From Alloclostridium intestinigallinarum (lineage in GTDB: Bacteria > Bacillota > Clostridia > Christensenellales > UBA3700): a stretch of 55,463 nt of DNA. Under the pieces are notes generated by a model, which saw nothing but the letters and a program-made list of their open reading frames with translations, made no database searches and was not told the DNA's origin. Made by a program: the position numbers and the translations under genes. Of this stretch, positions 31,421 through 39,979 are shown piece by piece (positions within the stretch are counted from its first letter, which is position 1; each line of letters begins with the position of its first letter). The stretch covers positions 1 through 55,463 of the forward strand of contig CAJFNB010000010.1 of the NCBI GenBank assembly GCA_904393845.1, in the 5' to 3' direction.

Positions 31421-32347
31421 CTATCTGCCCGAAATACGCAAATCGTCGCCGTTTATCCGCTTGAACGAGGAGTAATTTTTATTGAAAAGGCGCGAATATA
31501 TGCGTTCGCCGTAGCGGTCGAGAATCTCGTCGTTTGTCAGGTTGGTGGTTATCATAACCGCCTTGCCCTCGGAAAAACGTGTGTCGAATATGTCGTACAT
31601 ATATTCCAGGGTGACGTTCTTGTATATCTGTTCGGTGCCCAGGTCGTCTATCATCAGCATATCCGCATTCAAAAATTCGTCAAGGATATGCGCCTTTGCC
31701 GTAAGGTCGGAAGTGTGGTATTCGAGCAGTTTTTTATTGAATAGGAAAGCGGTGGTATACAGCACCGAAAAGCCCCTGTCCGCCAAAGCGTTGCCCACGG
31801 CAGACATAAGGCAGGTTTTGCCGTTGCCCACGCCGCCCGAAAGCGTAATGCACTTTACTCGGTTTCCCGGAAATTCTTCCGAATATTCTTTCAATATGTG
31901 GTAGGCTTTGTTCAGCTTTTCGCCCTGGCTGCACTGTATGGAAGCAATGCGGTTGTCCGCAAATGTGAATGGGGGAAGATTGCCGCGGCTGCGCGTTTTG
32001 ACAAGCGTGCGGAAAAGCTCCTTCACGCATTCGCATCTTCCGCCGTCTTTGACGCCCGTATCGCCGCACACGGGGCAGGTAAATTGCGGAACAATGCTTA
32101 AATTATGTTCTTTCAGCCATTTGTCGCGTTTTTCCTCCAGCGCTTTGAGCTGTTTTTCTCCCGCCTTGTCGGGCTTGCCCTGCGAGCGGGCGAAGGAAGT
32201 TTTGAGCGTAAGTTCACGCACCTGCACATCGAGGCGGGCGAAGTCTTTATCGCCGCGCGCCGTTTCATAGTCGCGCTGCGCGCTTTCAAACGCGCTTTCG
32301 CGCCTTTCCTTCAAAATATCCGCAATCTGTTTTTTTATATCTTCCAT
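31421..32347 (-). CDS. dnaI: DnaC/DnaI-type replicative helicase loader
   Basis: AAA+ ATPase of 308 residues that loads the replicative helicase. The N-terminal half is helical and contains a zinc-binding set (CPVCGDTG then CEC, residues about 91-106). The ATPase core has GGVGNGKT (Walker A), MLMIDDLG (Walker B) and MITTNLTNDEI (sensor 1). The gene follows a DnaD/DnaB-domain gene by two bases, the Firmicutes primosome arrangement, which makes loader function secure. The start at 32347 lacks a strong ribosome site; coupling is probable. Confidence 0.9.
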   Translation of the reverse strand: MEDIKKQIADILKERRESAFESAQRDYETARGDKDFARLDVQVRELTLKTSFARSQGKPDKAGEKQLKALEEKRDKWLKEHNLSIVPQFTCPVCGDTGVKDGGRCECVKELFRTLVKTRSRGNLPPFTFADNRIASIQCSQGEKLNKAYHILKEYSEEFPGNRVKCITLSGGVGNGKTCLMSAVGNALADRGFSVLYTTAFLFNKKLLEYHTSDLTAKAHILDEFLNADMLMIDDLGTEQIYKNVTLEYMYDIFDTRFSEGKAVMITTNLTNDEILDRYGERIYSRLFNKNYSSFKRINGDDLRISGR

Positions 32348-32349
32348 AA

Positions 32350-33789
32350 TTATAAGCTGTCAAAATCGTCCGGATTGCCCAGAAAGGCGTCCAGCTGTTG
32401 TTTGGTATATGTGCGCTCGTTTGCAAAATGTTTTGTCGTACCGCCCGGTGTTTCGCTTGTCTTTTTTGCCTGTTCAAGGGTGGTGACGTTCTGCCTTTTC
32501 CAGGAAGCCAAAGTGTTGCCCACCTGCGACATGGCGTGCGCTCTGCCTTGAGCAAGGCTTGCCGCGTAAAGTATGACTTCGTCGGAAAAGCCCCAGTTGT
32601 CCGCCCATACGGCGTAAAGGTCGCGGTCGTTCATCGTAACGGTGCGCGAACTGCCCGTGGCGGCGATGACCTTTGCTATAATTTCGTCGCGCGCGGCACA
32701 GCTTGCAAGATAGTCGTCTATCGCGCCCGCGCTCAGACAGCCCTCTTTCAGCATTTTATTTACGGTTGCGTTCATGCCTTCCAGCGTTTTGACGCCGCGG
32801 ATAAAGCATTGGTCCGCTATTTTAAGCAGGGCTTCGCGCTCGAATCCCTTTGAAAGCCACGGGGATACGTACACTTCCGCCGCCTGGTCGGGGTTTTCGC
32901 ACCACAGTCCCATGCGCTTGTATATATCCCTTGTCAGCGTGCGCAGTTTGCGCCTGTTTTCGCTGTAGGCGTCTATCTCTTCGGTTGTGAAGAGGGAAAG
33001 GCGGAAATACATATCCAGCAGACTGTCCAGCTTGTTCATGCCGCCCTTGCTCTTACAGCTTGCGGCAACGTGGAGAATTACTTCGTCCGTAAAGCCCCAG
33101 CTTTCCTTCCACTTCATGTACGCCTGTTTTTCATCGAAGTCGGGCGCGCCCTTTCTGCCCAGCGCCGCCATAAGTTTGCGCAGTTTGTCGGAGTTTTCCT
33201 CCATCTGCCTTATCTTTTCTTCCGCCTGTTCGGGGGTGCGTATGCCCTGGTTTATCCAGTCGCGGGCGCAGGTGAGTATATAACTCCAATTCACGCTTTC
33301 GCCCTTGCCGCCTATGCAGTAAGCGGCTATCATTACGATAAGTTCGTCGGGCACTTTGTTGGACGAGATAAAGTCGTAATACCTTTCGTATTCCGTGGGC
33401 GTTATCATGCGGTGGGGGTAAAGCGCCTGCAACTGCGCGTTGAAATCGGTAAATCTGCCCGCCTTGAATTTGCGTACCCTGCCGCCCGCTTCGCGCGGGT
33501 GGTTGTACACCACCGCGAGAGGGGACGTGGAGGTTACGGTTACAAGACCCGTTTCTTTCCAGTAATCGAACGCCTGTTCCACGGCGGAGAGGGGCATGGA
33601 AAGATATTCCGCCATAGCCTGGGCGGAATTTATCGACTCGTCCTGACCCGAACACAGATACAGCCCGAACAGATAGACTTTTACGTAATCGCCCTTGGCT
33701 TCGGGCAGCCATTCGGTGACGAACTTATTGTCCACCGCGCAAAACCCGTTCAAGCCCCAGCGGGCGCTGAAAGCACAAAATGATGACAT
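32350..33789 (-). CDS. dnaD: DnaD/DnaB-domain primosomal protein
   Basis: 479 residues. The N-terminal 90 residues look like a winged helix (MAEYLSMPLSAVEQAFDYWKETGLV). Two later regions each carry the DnaB_2/DnaD C-terminal pattern: WGFTDEVILHVAASCKSKGG near 215-245, and WGFSDEVILYAASLAQGRA near 405-425 with YTKQQLDAF further on. The duplication makes it longer than Bacillus DnaD (232) and nearer to DnaB (472). It probably acts in origin opening and helicase loading together with the adjacent DnaI. AAGGAT precedes the ATG. Confidence 0.85.
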   Translation of the reverse strand: MSSFCAFSARWGLNGFCAVDNKFVTEWLPEAKGDYVKVYLFGLYLCSGQDESINSAQAMAEYLSMPLSAVEQAFDYWKETGLVTVTSTSPLAVVYNHPREAGGRVRKFKAGRFTDFNAQLQALYPHRMITPTEYERYYDFISSNKVPDELIVMIAAYCIGGKGESVNWSYILTCARDWINQGIRTPEQAEEKIRQMEENSDKLRKLMAALGRKGAPDFDEKQAYMKWKESWGFTDEVILHVAASCKSKGGMNKLDSLLDMYFRLSLFTTEEIDAYSENRRKLRTLTRDIYKRMGLWCENPDQAAEVYVSPWLSKGFEREALLKIADQCFIRGVKTLEGMNATVNKMLKEGCLSAGAIDDYLASCAARDEIIAKVIAATGSSRTVTMNDRDLYAVWADNWGFSDEVILYAASLAQGRAHAMSQVGNTLASWKRQNVTTLEQAKKTSETPGGTTKHFANERTYTKQQLDAFLGNPDDFDSL

Positions 33790-33825
33790 TTATCCTTATA
33801 ATTTTCCTTTATCTTCGTGTAAAAT

Positions 33826-33854
33826 ATTCTACCACAAAACTCGCGTTCGGGCAA
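33826..33854 (-). promoter_or_regulatory. Promoter of the dnaD-dnaI operon
   Basis: TTGCCC, 17 bases, TAGAAT on the minus strand, with TG two bases before the -10. Confidence 0.65.
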
Positions 33855-33881
33855 GTGTTTATCCGTTGTCTTGCCTACGTT

Positions 33882-34630
33882 TTACGCGGCGGAATTTTCG
33901 GCGGTCTCTTTATAAGATGCGTTCGGCCGCACGGATATGCTGCACAGCGTTTTATAGTTTGCGTCCTTTAAGCAGAAGTACAGCGGGGCGGAATATGCCT
34001 CAGATTCCTCGTCGCCCGCGCCCAGCACGGAGTAGGGAATGGAAAAATCGAATATCCAATCGGACTGCGCGTAGTAGTGCAGGGCGAAGTTCAGCCGGTG
34101 TTCCTCCAATCCTTCTCCGAAAGATACCATATATCCGCCCGCAAGGTTGCGCATGGTGTAGGTTATATCCTCTTTGCCGGGGACGGATACGGTAAGCGGA
34201 AAGGTTGCATCCCCGTTTCCGAACGTGAAGGATACGCCGGTAAGTTCCTTGTAGAGATTTACCACATGTTTGTCGAGATATGTCTGCAAATCGGCGGCGG
34301 AAGAAAAGTCGTACCAATCGTTAGCGATAAGCTCCTCTTTACCCAGCTGTTTAAGTTCCACCTGCCAGGCGGTGTAGGTCATACCCCAGTCCGTCTGCGG
34401 AATATATTTCTCCACGACCTTTTCCAGGGTTAGGTCGTAGTCGCCGCCCGACTGGTTGGAATGTCCGTACTTTTGGAGCCACCCTAGGGGTGATGTTTCG
34501 CCCGTAAACGTGAATTTTATGTCGTACAGGTCGGGCTTTTTTTCTGCGTGCCCGCCTCGCCGCACCCGGCGGCAAGAGCCATAACCGCGGCAATCAGCGC
34601 CGCAACAACCAGAATTTTCGCTTTTTTCAT
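33882..34630 (-). pseudogene. Lipoprotein gene split by a frameshift in an A7 tract
   Basis: From the ATG at 34630 (good GGGAG upstream) the frame encodes MKKAKILVV and a hydrophobic signal ending in the lipobox LAAGC at residue 23, then runs to a stop within 15 codons. The long downstream frame, starting KPDLYDIKFTF, encodes a secreted-looking domain of about 215 residues in the -1 frame. The two join at seven consecutive A residues, so loss or gain of one base restores a normal lipoprotein. Possible causes are an assembly error, phase variation or ribosomal slippage. The domain is not one I recognise. It has a perfect-consensus promoter. Confidence 0.7.
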
Positions 34631-34690
34631 CTTTCTCCCTCATCGTCGCGCCTTAAGGCGGCGCGCGGCGTACGCGCGCTTTACGGAAAC

Positions 34691-34719
34691 ATTATAAATT
34701 ATTCCGCCGGGATTGTCAA
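34691..34719 (-). promoter_or_regulatory. Consensus promoter of the frameshifted lipoprotein gene
   Basis: TTGACA, 17 bases, TATAAT on the minus strand, both hexamers exact. A GC-rich leader of about 55 bases with CGCCTTAAGGCG precedes the start. Confidence 0.8.
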
Positions 34720-34764
34720 TACGCGGCATTTGAACGGCAAAACGTCCAGACCGGCGAAAAACGC

Positions 34765-34793
34765 TTTTCACGGGCGGCGGGTTGTGCTATAAT
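34765..34793 (+). promoter_or_regulatory. Promoter giving a leaderless mRNA
   Basis: TTTTCA, 17 bases, TATAAT. The predicted first transcribed base is at or next to the ATG at 34800, leaving no room for a ribosome binding site. Confidence 0.6.
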
Positions 34794-34799
34794 GCGTGT

Positions 34800-35066
34800 A
34801 TGGAAAAAAGCGTGAGAATCTGGGCGAAACTTATTTCCGACGGAAAGGTGGTCAGGGACGTCGTTTATACCGGCGCTATGTTTTACGACGAGGACACTTT
34901 CCACGCCGCCGTGCGCGACATATGCGACAAACTCGACGTAGCCACGCCCGTGGTGCTCCCCCAGCATTTTGCCAATTTCATGCGCTTCCACAATTGCAGG
35001 TTTTACGAATGGGATTTCGTGGAAACGTTCGGTTACGACAAATTTATTCTGGAAGACTGCAATTAA
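34800..35066 (+). CDS. Hypothetical protein of 88 residues, probably leaderless
   Basis: An acidic soluble protein with no signal peptide or membrane segment. The sequence (RIWAKLISDGKVVRDVVY, then TFHAAVRDICDKLDVATPVVLP, FANFMRFHNCRFY and FVETFGYDKFILED) reads like a small conserved folded domain, but I do not recognise the family. It stands alone between a frameshifted lipoprotein gene on the other strand and a foldback repeat. A -10 box ends seven bases before the ATG, so the mRNA likely starts at the start codon. Confidence 0.65.
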   Translation: MEKSVRIWAKLISDGKVVRDVVYTGAMFYDEDTFHAAVRDICDKLDVATPVVLPQHFANFMRFHNCRFYEWDFVETFGYDKFILEDCN

Positions 35067-35231
35067 AGCGCTCCGCGTTAGGCAAGCAACGTTGAAAACA
35101 GGGGTATACGGCGCGCGGAAGCGGTATAGGCGTTTCATGCGAACGGAAATTGCCGAAAATCAAGCACAAAAAAGCAGGGCTGATAGGACTCAATAATACC
35201 CGAAAGCGACCGTAACGGAGCACGGAGCTTG

Positions 35232-35341
35232 CTTTAAGCATAGGGATTTTGCGAAAGATTTTCACAAGACGGAGCGAAGTCGTAGCAGAGTTACGTCGAG
35301 CGACGGCTTGCGGAAATATGCGTAAAAGACCATGCTTAAAG
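35232..35341. repeat. Foldback repeat family B, intergenic copy
   Basis: Outer arms CTTTAAGCAT / ATGCTTAAAG (35232-35241 and 35332-35341) are perfect. Inside lie TTTTGCG / CGTAAAA with one G-T, ATTTTCACAAG / CTTGCGGAAAT with one mismatch, and the core CGAAGTCGTAGCAG..TACGTCGAG shared with the copy inside the riboswitch. The rest of the 376-bp interval 35067-35442 holds only the rex promoter. Confidence 0.8.
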
Positions 35342-35381
35342 TGCTTCGTTGCGGGCGATTGCGGGTATGGACGAAAAACAG

Positions 35382-35410
35382 TTGACAAAATTTATTCAAT
35401 GCAATAAAAT
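35382..35410 (+). promoter_or_regulatory. Promoter of the rex-greA-lysS operon
   Basis: TTGACA, 17 bases, TAAAAT, about 32 bases before the GTG start of rex. Confidence 0.75.
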
Positions 35411-35442
35411 GTTATATACTTATGTGTTAAGGAGGCAAAAAG

Positions 35443-36063
35443 GTGGAAAAGACGGTATCCCCTGCCATCATCAAGCGTCTGCCCAGGTATTACCGCGTTA
35501 TCACTCATCTTGACGGAGAAGGTCAGACGAAAGTATCTTCAAAAGTCATCGCCCAGCTTATGGACATCACCGCTTCGCAGGTCAGACAGGATTTTTGCAG
35601 TTTCGGCGGTTACGGCCAGCAGGGCTACGGCTACGACGTGAAGAAACTCAAGGCGGAGCTTGAGAATATCATGGGGCTGAACAAACAGCACAACATGATA
35701 ATCATAGGCGCGGGTAACATAGGCAGGGCGCTTGCCGGTTACAAGGGGTTCGGAGACGGCTTCAAGGTGAAAGCGGTTTTCGACATCGCGCCCGAAGGGA
35801 TAGAGATAAAGGGCGTGCAGGTGCTTTCAATGGGCAGATTGAAGGAGTACTGCGCGGCAAACAAGGTGGACATAGCCGTAATAGCAACGCCCCGTTCGGC
35901 GGCTGCGGAAGTGGCGCAGGCGGTTGTGGACGCGGGGGTAAAAAACATCTGGAATTTCGCACCCACGGAGCTGGACTTGCCCGGCGGCGTGGTGGTGGAA
36001 AACATATCTATGAGCGAAAGCCTTTACGTGCTTAGCTATTACATGAACAGACAGGAGGGGTAA
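35443..36063 (+). CDS. rex: Redox-sensing transcriptional repressor Rex
   Basis: 206-residue NADH/NAD-sensing repressor. The N-terminal winged helix (SPAIIKRLPRYYRVI, DITASQVRQDFCSFG) is followed by the Rossmann domain with IIGAGNIGRAL near residue 88 and the C-terminal swap helix. It normally controls fermentation and electron-transfer genes according to the NADH ratio. The start is GTG with AAGGAGG upstream. It heads a run of eight plus-strand genes ending at 44086, and its stop is six bases before greA. Confidence 0.95.
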   Translation: MEKTVSPAIIKRLPRYYRVITHLDGEGQTKVSSKVIAQLMDITASQVRQDFCSFGGYGQQGYGYDVKKLKAELENIMGLNKQHNMIIIGAGNIGRALAGYKGFGDGFKVKAVFDIAPEGIEIKGVQVLSMGRLKEYCAANKVDIAVIATPRSAAAEVAQAVVDAGVKNIWNFAPTELDLPGGVVVENISMSESLYVLSYYMNRQEG

Positions 36064-36069
36064 GAAAAT

Positions 36070-36572
36070 ATGGCAAATGAGTTTTATATAACTCAAAAAG
36101 GTCTGGACGAGCTGAAANNNNNNNNNNNNNNNNNNNNCTGGACGAGCTGAAAGAAAAGCTCAACATTCTCAAAGTGGTCAATCGTCCCGAAGCGTCCGAA
36201 AGGATAAAGCAGGCAAGGGAATACGGCGATTTGTCCGAAAACGCGGAATACGACGCGGCAAAGGACGAACAGGCGATGATAGAAGCGGAAATCAAGAAGA
36301 TGGAAGCGCAGATAGAAAACGCCGTCGTCATAGAGGAAGTGCAGGGCGGCAAGACGGTCACCATCGGCTGCACGGTAACGCTTCTCGACTTGACTTACGA
36401 CGAAGAGGAAGAATGGACCATCGTGGGCACGAGCGAAGCTTCTTTCAGCGAGCACAAGCTGAGCAACGATTCTCCCCTGGCAAAGGCCATTATCGGCAAG
36501 AAGAAGGGCAGCGTTGCGGAAGTGACGGACGTGGCGGAACCTTACAAGGTAAAAATAGTAGACATAAAGTAA
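36070..36572 (+). CDS. greA: Transcription elongation factor GreA (interrupted by an assembly gap)
   Basis: Rescues stalled RNA polymerase by stimulating transcript cleavage. It starts MANEFYITQKGLDELK and continues after 20 N with EKLNILKVVNRPEASERIKQ, the acidic tip motif REYGDLSENAEYDAAK and the C-terminal FKBP-like domain. The 15 bases before the N run are repeated after it. Removing the N and one repeat leaves 468 bases, a 155-residue GreA of normal length, so the gene is intact and the gap is a scaffolding artefact. Confidence 0.93.
36118..36137. other. Run of 20 N, false scaffold gap
   Basis: The flanks are the same 15 bases, CTGGACGAGCTGAAA, on both sides, meaning that two contig ends overlap but were joined with placeholder N. 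Confidence 0.85.
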
Positions 36573-36598
36573 TTATCCCGGAAGGGTAGAGGTAGAAA

Positions 36599-38080
36599 AT
36601 GGAAAAGGACGAACTTCAGGAACTTGGCGAAGCCATACGTATTCGCCGCGAAAAGCTGGCGGCCCTTGTGGCGGAGGGACGCGACCCCTTCAAGGTGGTT
36701 AAATTCGATAAGAATGCCGAAAGCGCGGACATAAATGAAAAGTATTCCGAATACGAGGGCAAGGAAGTGAAAATTGCGGGGCGCATGATTGCAAAACGCG
36801 TCATGGGCAAGGCGAGTTTCGCCAAAATTCTTGATTTTGGCGGCAGTATACAGATATACGTCAGCCGCGACGACCTGGGCGACGAAGCGTATGCCGAATT
36901 CAAAAAGTCGGACATAGGCGACGTTGTCGGCGTTACGGGCACGGTATTCACCACGAAAACGGGTGAAATTTCCGTGCACGCCCGTTCCATTCAGCTTTTG
37001 GCAAAATCGCTCATGCCTCTGCCCGAAAAATATCACGGTCTGAAGGATACGGACACCCGTTACCGCCAGAGGTACGTCGATCTTATCGCCAATCCCGACG
37101 TCAAGGAAGTGTTCGTAAAGCGCAGCAGGATAATAAGCTGTATCCGCTCTTTCCTCGATTCCAGGGGATACATAGAGGTGGAAACGCCTATCCTCAACAC
37201 CATTGCCGGCGGAGCTTCCGCGCGCCCGTTCATCACCCACCACAATACGCTGGATATGGATATGTTCATGCGCATAGCTCCCGAACTTTACCTGAAAAGG
37301 CTTATCGTGGGCGGATTCGAAAAGGTGTACGAAATAGGCAGGCTCTTCCGCAACGAGGGCATGGACCCCAAGCACAACCCCGAATTCACCACCGTGGAAC
37401 TGTACCAGGCTTACGCCGACTACAACACGATGATGGATCTGACGGAACAGCTGTTCGGCTATATCGCCGATACCGTGTGCGGCACGCGCAAGATAACCTA
37501 TCAGGGAGTGGAAGTGGACCTCACTTCGCCCTGGCGCAGGCTTACCATGGTGGAAGCGGTCAAGGAATACGCGGGAATAGACTTTACCTCAAACGACGTT
37601 CAGGACCTCGCGCGCCAAGTGAAGGAAGCGGGCGTGGAACTGCCCAAGGAGCTCACCTGGGGCAGACTGCTGTACGAAGTGTTCGACAGGGTGGTGGAAG
37701 AAAAACTTGTCCAGCCCACCTTTATTCTCGACTATCCCGTGGAAGTTTCCCCGCTTGCCAAGAAGAAGGCTTCCGACCCCCGTCTTACGGAGAGGTTCGA
37801 ATTCTTCATCACCGCGCGCGAAATGGGCAACGCCTTCTCCGAGCTGAACGACCCGCTCGACCAGCGCGAGCGTTTCCTTGCGCAGGTCAGGGAGAGGCAG
37901 AAGGGCGACGACGAAGCGCAGATGATGGACGAAGATTACGTCAACGCGCTCATGTACGGACTTCCTCCCACGGGCGGACTGGGAATAGGCGTGGACAGAA
38001 TGGTAATGTTCTTCACCGACCAGGCGAGCATAAGGGACGTGCTGTTGTTCCCCACCATGAAGCCCGTCAAAAAGGACTGA
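36599..38080 (+). CDS. lysS: Lysyl-tRNA synthetase, class II
   Basis: 493 residues. The N-terminal OB-fold (VKIAGRMIAKRVMGKASFAKI) binds the anticodon. The class II core has motif 2 FRNEGMDPKHNPEFT and motif 3 GLGIGVDRMVMF close to the end. The position directly after greA is the common Firmicutes order. The start ATG follows AGAGGTAGAAA. Its stop overlaps the start of the next gene by one base (TGATG). Confidence 0.96.
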   Translation: MEKDELQELGEAIRIRREKLAALVAEGRDPFKVVKFDKNAESADINEKYSEYEGKEVKIAGRMIAKRVMGKASFAKILDFGGSIQIYVSRDDLGDEAYAEFKKSDIGDVVGVTGTVFTTKTGEISVHARSIQLLAKSLMPLPEKYHGLKDTDTRYRQRYVDLIANPDVKEVFVKRSRIISCIRSFLDSRGYIEVETPILNTIAGGASARPFITHHNTLDMDMFMRIAPELYLKRLIVGGFEKVYEIGRLFRNEGMDPKHNPEFTTVELYQAYADYNTMMDLTEQLFGYIADTVCGTRKITYQGVEVDLTSPWRRLTMVEAVKEYAGIDFTSNDVQDLARQVKEAGVELPKELTWGRLLYEVFDRVVEEKLVQPTFILDYPVEVSPLAKKKASDPRLTERFEFFITAREMGNAFSELNDPLDQRERFLAQVRERQKGDDEAQMMDEDYVNALMYGLPPTGGLGIGVDRMVMFFTDQASIRDVLLFPTMKPVKKD

Positions 38081-39351
38081 TGAAGGAAAAAAAGACGTTG
38101 AATCCAAAGGCGCCGCTGTATCAGGCGGTGCTTTTGCTTAATAAAAAGGATAAAGTCCGCTTTCATATGCCCGGTCACGGCGGAGAGGGCGGCGGACTTT
38201 TCGCAAGCGCGGAATACGACCTGACCGAACTTTCGGGGCTGGATAATCTGCTTTCGCCGCACGGCGTTATAGCGGAGGCGGAAAAACTGCTTGCAAAAGC
38301 GTATGGGTGCGGCGCCGCGTATATGTTCACCTGCGGCGCGACTGCGTGTATGCACGCCGCTCTCGCGTATGCGCGTACGCGCGGAGATATATTGTTTACG
38401 GGAAACATGCACTTTTCCTTTTTCTCGGGGCTGACGCTTATGGGACTTAAAGCGGAATACGTCCTCCGGGAAGGGCTGGAAGAGCGGCTTAAAAAGGGCG
38501 CGGGCAGTCTGTTTTTCACTTCGCCCGACTATCTTGGCAGACTGAACGGCGGAGCGGAGATTGCCGCGCTTTGCAAAAAATACGGAGTGCTTTCCGTTGC
38601 GGACTCGGCGCACGGGGCGCACTTCGCCTTTTCGGGTATATTGCCCGACTCTTTGACGGAAATTGCCGATATAACGATTATCTCCATGCACAAGACTATG
38701 GACGTGTTCGGCGGCGGAGCGGTGCTGTGCGCAAACGGCGGCTGCGCGGAAGAACTTGCCGCATACCGCGCCCTGGTGCACACGACTTCTCCGTCCTATC
38801 TTACTATGGCTTCAATCGACTTCGCCCGCGCGCTGTGGGAGAGCAAGGGAGAGGAATATTATAGGGAAATAGCGGACAAAGCGCGCGCGCTTACCCTGCC
38901 GCGCGGATATAAAAAGGTGAACACGGACGACGTTTCGCGCCTTGTGATAGACTGCGGCGGCGACGCGCAGGACGTGCTGGAAAAGCTGGAAAAGAAAGGG
39001 ATATACTGCGAAGCGGCAATCGGGGAAAATCTGGTGCTCATCGTAACCCCCCACAACGTAAAGTATCTGGATATACTTTCTTCCGCACTCGAAGACATAA
39101 CGCCCGCGCCGCTTGCGGCAGCTTTTGCGCCCGGGCTGAAAATGAGCGCGAAAAGGGAAGGGCGCCTTGCGGTAAAGAAGACGGAAGAGTGTACGGGCGC
39201 GGTCTGCGGCGTGGATATATGTCTTTATCCGCCCGGTACGCCCGTTATCCGCCGCGGCGAAATTCTGGACGGAAACGCGGTGCAATTTATAAAGGACTTC
39301 GCAAGCCGCCTGTCACCGCTTGCATACGGCGGCGTGATTGTGTTAGAATAA
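38080..39351 (+). CDS. Orn/Lys/Arg decarboxylase family protein (YaaO-like)
   Basis: PLP enzyme of 423 residues related to arginine and lysine decarboxylases. It has FHMPGHGGEGG near residue 30, ADSAHGAHFAF, the PLP lysine in SMHKTMDVFGGG and a C-terminal YPPGTPVIRRGE. In Bacillus subtilis yaaO holds the same place before tmk, and its role there is unclear. It is shorter than the operon-borne SpeA at 17650, and the substrate cannot be read from the sequence. Translation is coupled to lysS by the one-base overlap; the frame open further upstream is a lysS shadow. Confidence 0.85.
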   Translation: MKEKKTLNPKAPLYQAVLLLNKKDKVRFHMPGHGGEGGGLFASAEYDLTELSGLDNLLSPHGVIAEAEKLLAKAYGCGAAYMFTCGATACMHAALAYARTRGDILFTGNMHFSFFSGLTLMGLKAEYVLREGLEERLKKGAGSLFFTSPDYLGRLNGGAEIAALCKKYGVLSVADSAHGAHFAFSGILPDSLTEIADITIISMHKTMDVFGGGAVLCANGGCAEELAAYRALVHTTSPSYLTMASIDFARALWESKGEEYYREIADKARALTLPRGYKKVNTDDVSRLVIDCGGDAQDVLEKLEKKGIYCEAAIGENLVLIVTPHNVKYLDILSSALEDITPAPLAAAFAPGLKMSAKREGRLAVKKTEECTGAVCGVDICLYPPGTPVIRRGEILDGNAVQFIKDFASRLSPLAYGGVIVLE

Positions 39352-39355
39352 ATTT

Positions 39356-39979
39356 ATGTCAAAGGGAAAATTCGTCACTATAGAAGGGTGTGAAGGCGTG
39401 GGTAAAACCACGCAGGTGGAACTGCTCAAAAAAAGGTTTGCAGGGCGCGGCGACGTACTGTTTCTGCGCGAACCGGGCGGCACGCCCATATCCGAGCGCA
39501 TACGCGGCGTTATTCTGGACGTGAACAACGGCGAAATGTGCGGAACGTGCGAAGTGCTGCTGTATTCCGCGGCGCGCGCTCAGCTTGTGGAACAGGTGAT
39601 CAAGCCGGCTTTGGACAGGGGCGTTACGGTGATATGCGACAGGTTTACCGATTCCACCCTGGCATATCAGGGCTATGCGCGCGGTCTGGGCGCGGACACG
39701 GTGGAAACGCTCTCTTCGATTGCGTGCGCGGGGCTTACCCCCGACGTTACCGTCTTTCTCGACCTCGACCCCGCGGCGGCGTTTTCAAGAAAGGGCGGAG
39801 CGGACAAGTCCGACCGTCTGGAACAGGAAGGAATGGAATTCCACAGCCGCGTTTACGAAGGATATAAACTCATAGCGCAAAAATATCCCGAACGCGTGGT
39901 GTGCGTACCCGCAGGCGGAAATGTGGAACAGGTGCATAAAAGCGTTACTGACGTGCTTGCGGAAAGGGGAATTTTATGA
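39356..39979 (+). CDS. tmk: Thymidylate kinase
   Basis: Phosphorylates dTMP to dTDP. 207 residues with the P-loop EGCEGVGKTTQ, the nucleotide motif CDRFTDSTLAYQG and a lid region near RKGGADKSDRLE. It lies four bases after the decarboxylase gene and overlaps holB by four bases, as in the tmk-holB clusters of Firmicutes. Confidence 0.95.
   Translation: MSKGKFVTIEGCEGVGKTTQVELLKKRFAGRGDVLFLREPGGTPISERIRGVILDVNNGEMCGTCEVLLYSAARAQLVEQVIKPALDRGVTVICDRFTDSTLAYQGYARGLGADTVETLSSIACAGLTPDVTVFLDLDPAAAFSRKGGADKSDRLEQEGMEFHSRVYEGYKLIAQKYPERVVCVPAGGNVEQVHKSVTDVLAERGIL

Noticed and set aside
33882..34630. Canonical -1 ribosomal frameshift signal
   Set aside because: The A7 tract could support slippage, but the zero-frame phase is AAA AAA AGC and no stimulatory stem is evident; assembly error or phase variation explain it as well.
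35405..35442. Possible Rex operator in the rex leader
   Set aside because: The stretch has TGTTAT and TGTGTTAA but no proper inverted TTGTGA..TCACAA arrangement, so autoregulation is not supported.
37477..38079. N-terminal extension of the YaaO-like gene through lysS
   Set aside because: It overlaps lysS in another frame; the coupled ATG at 38080 begins the recognisable protein.
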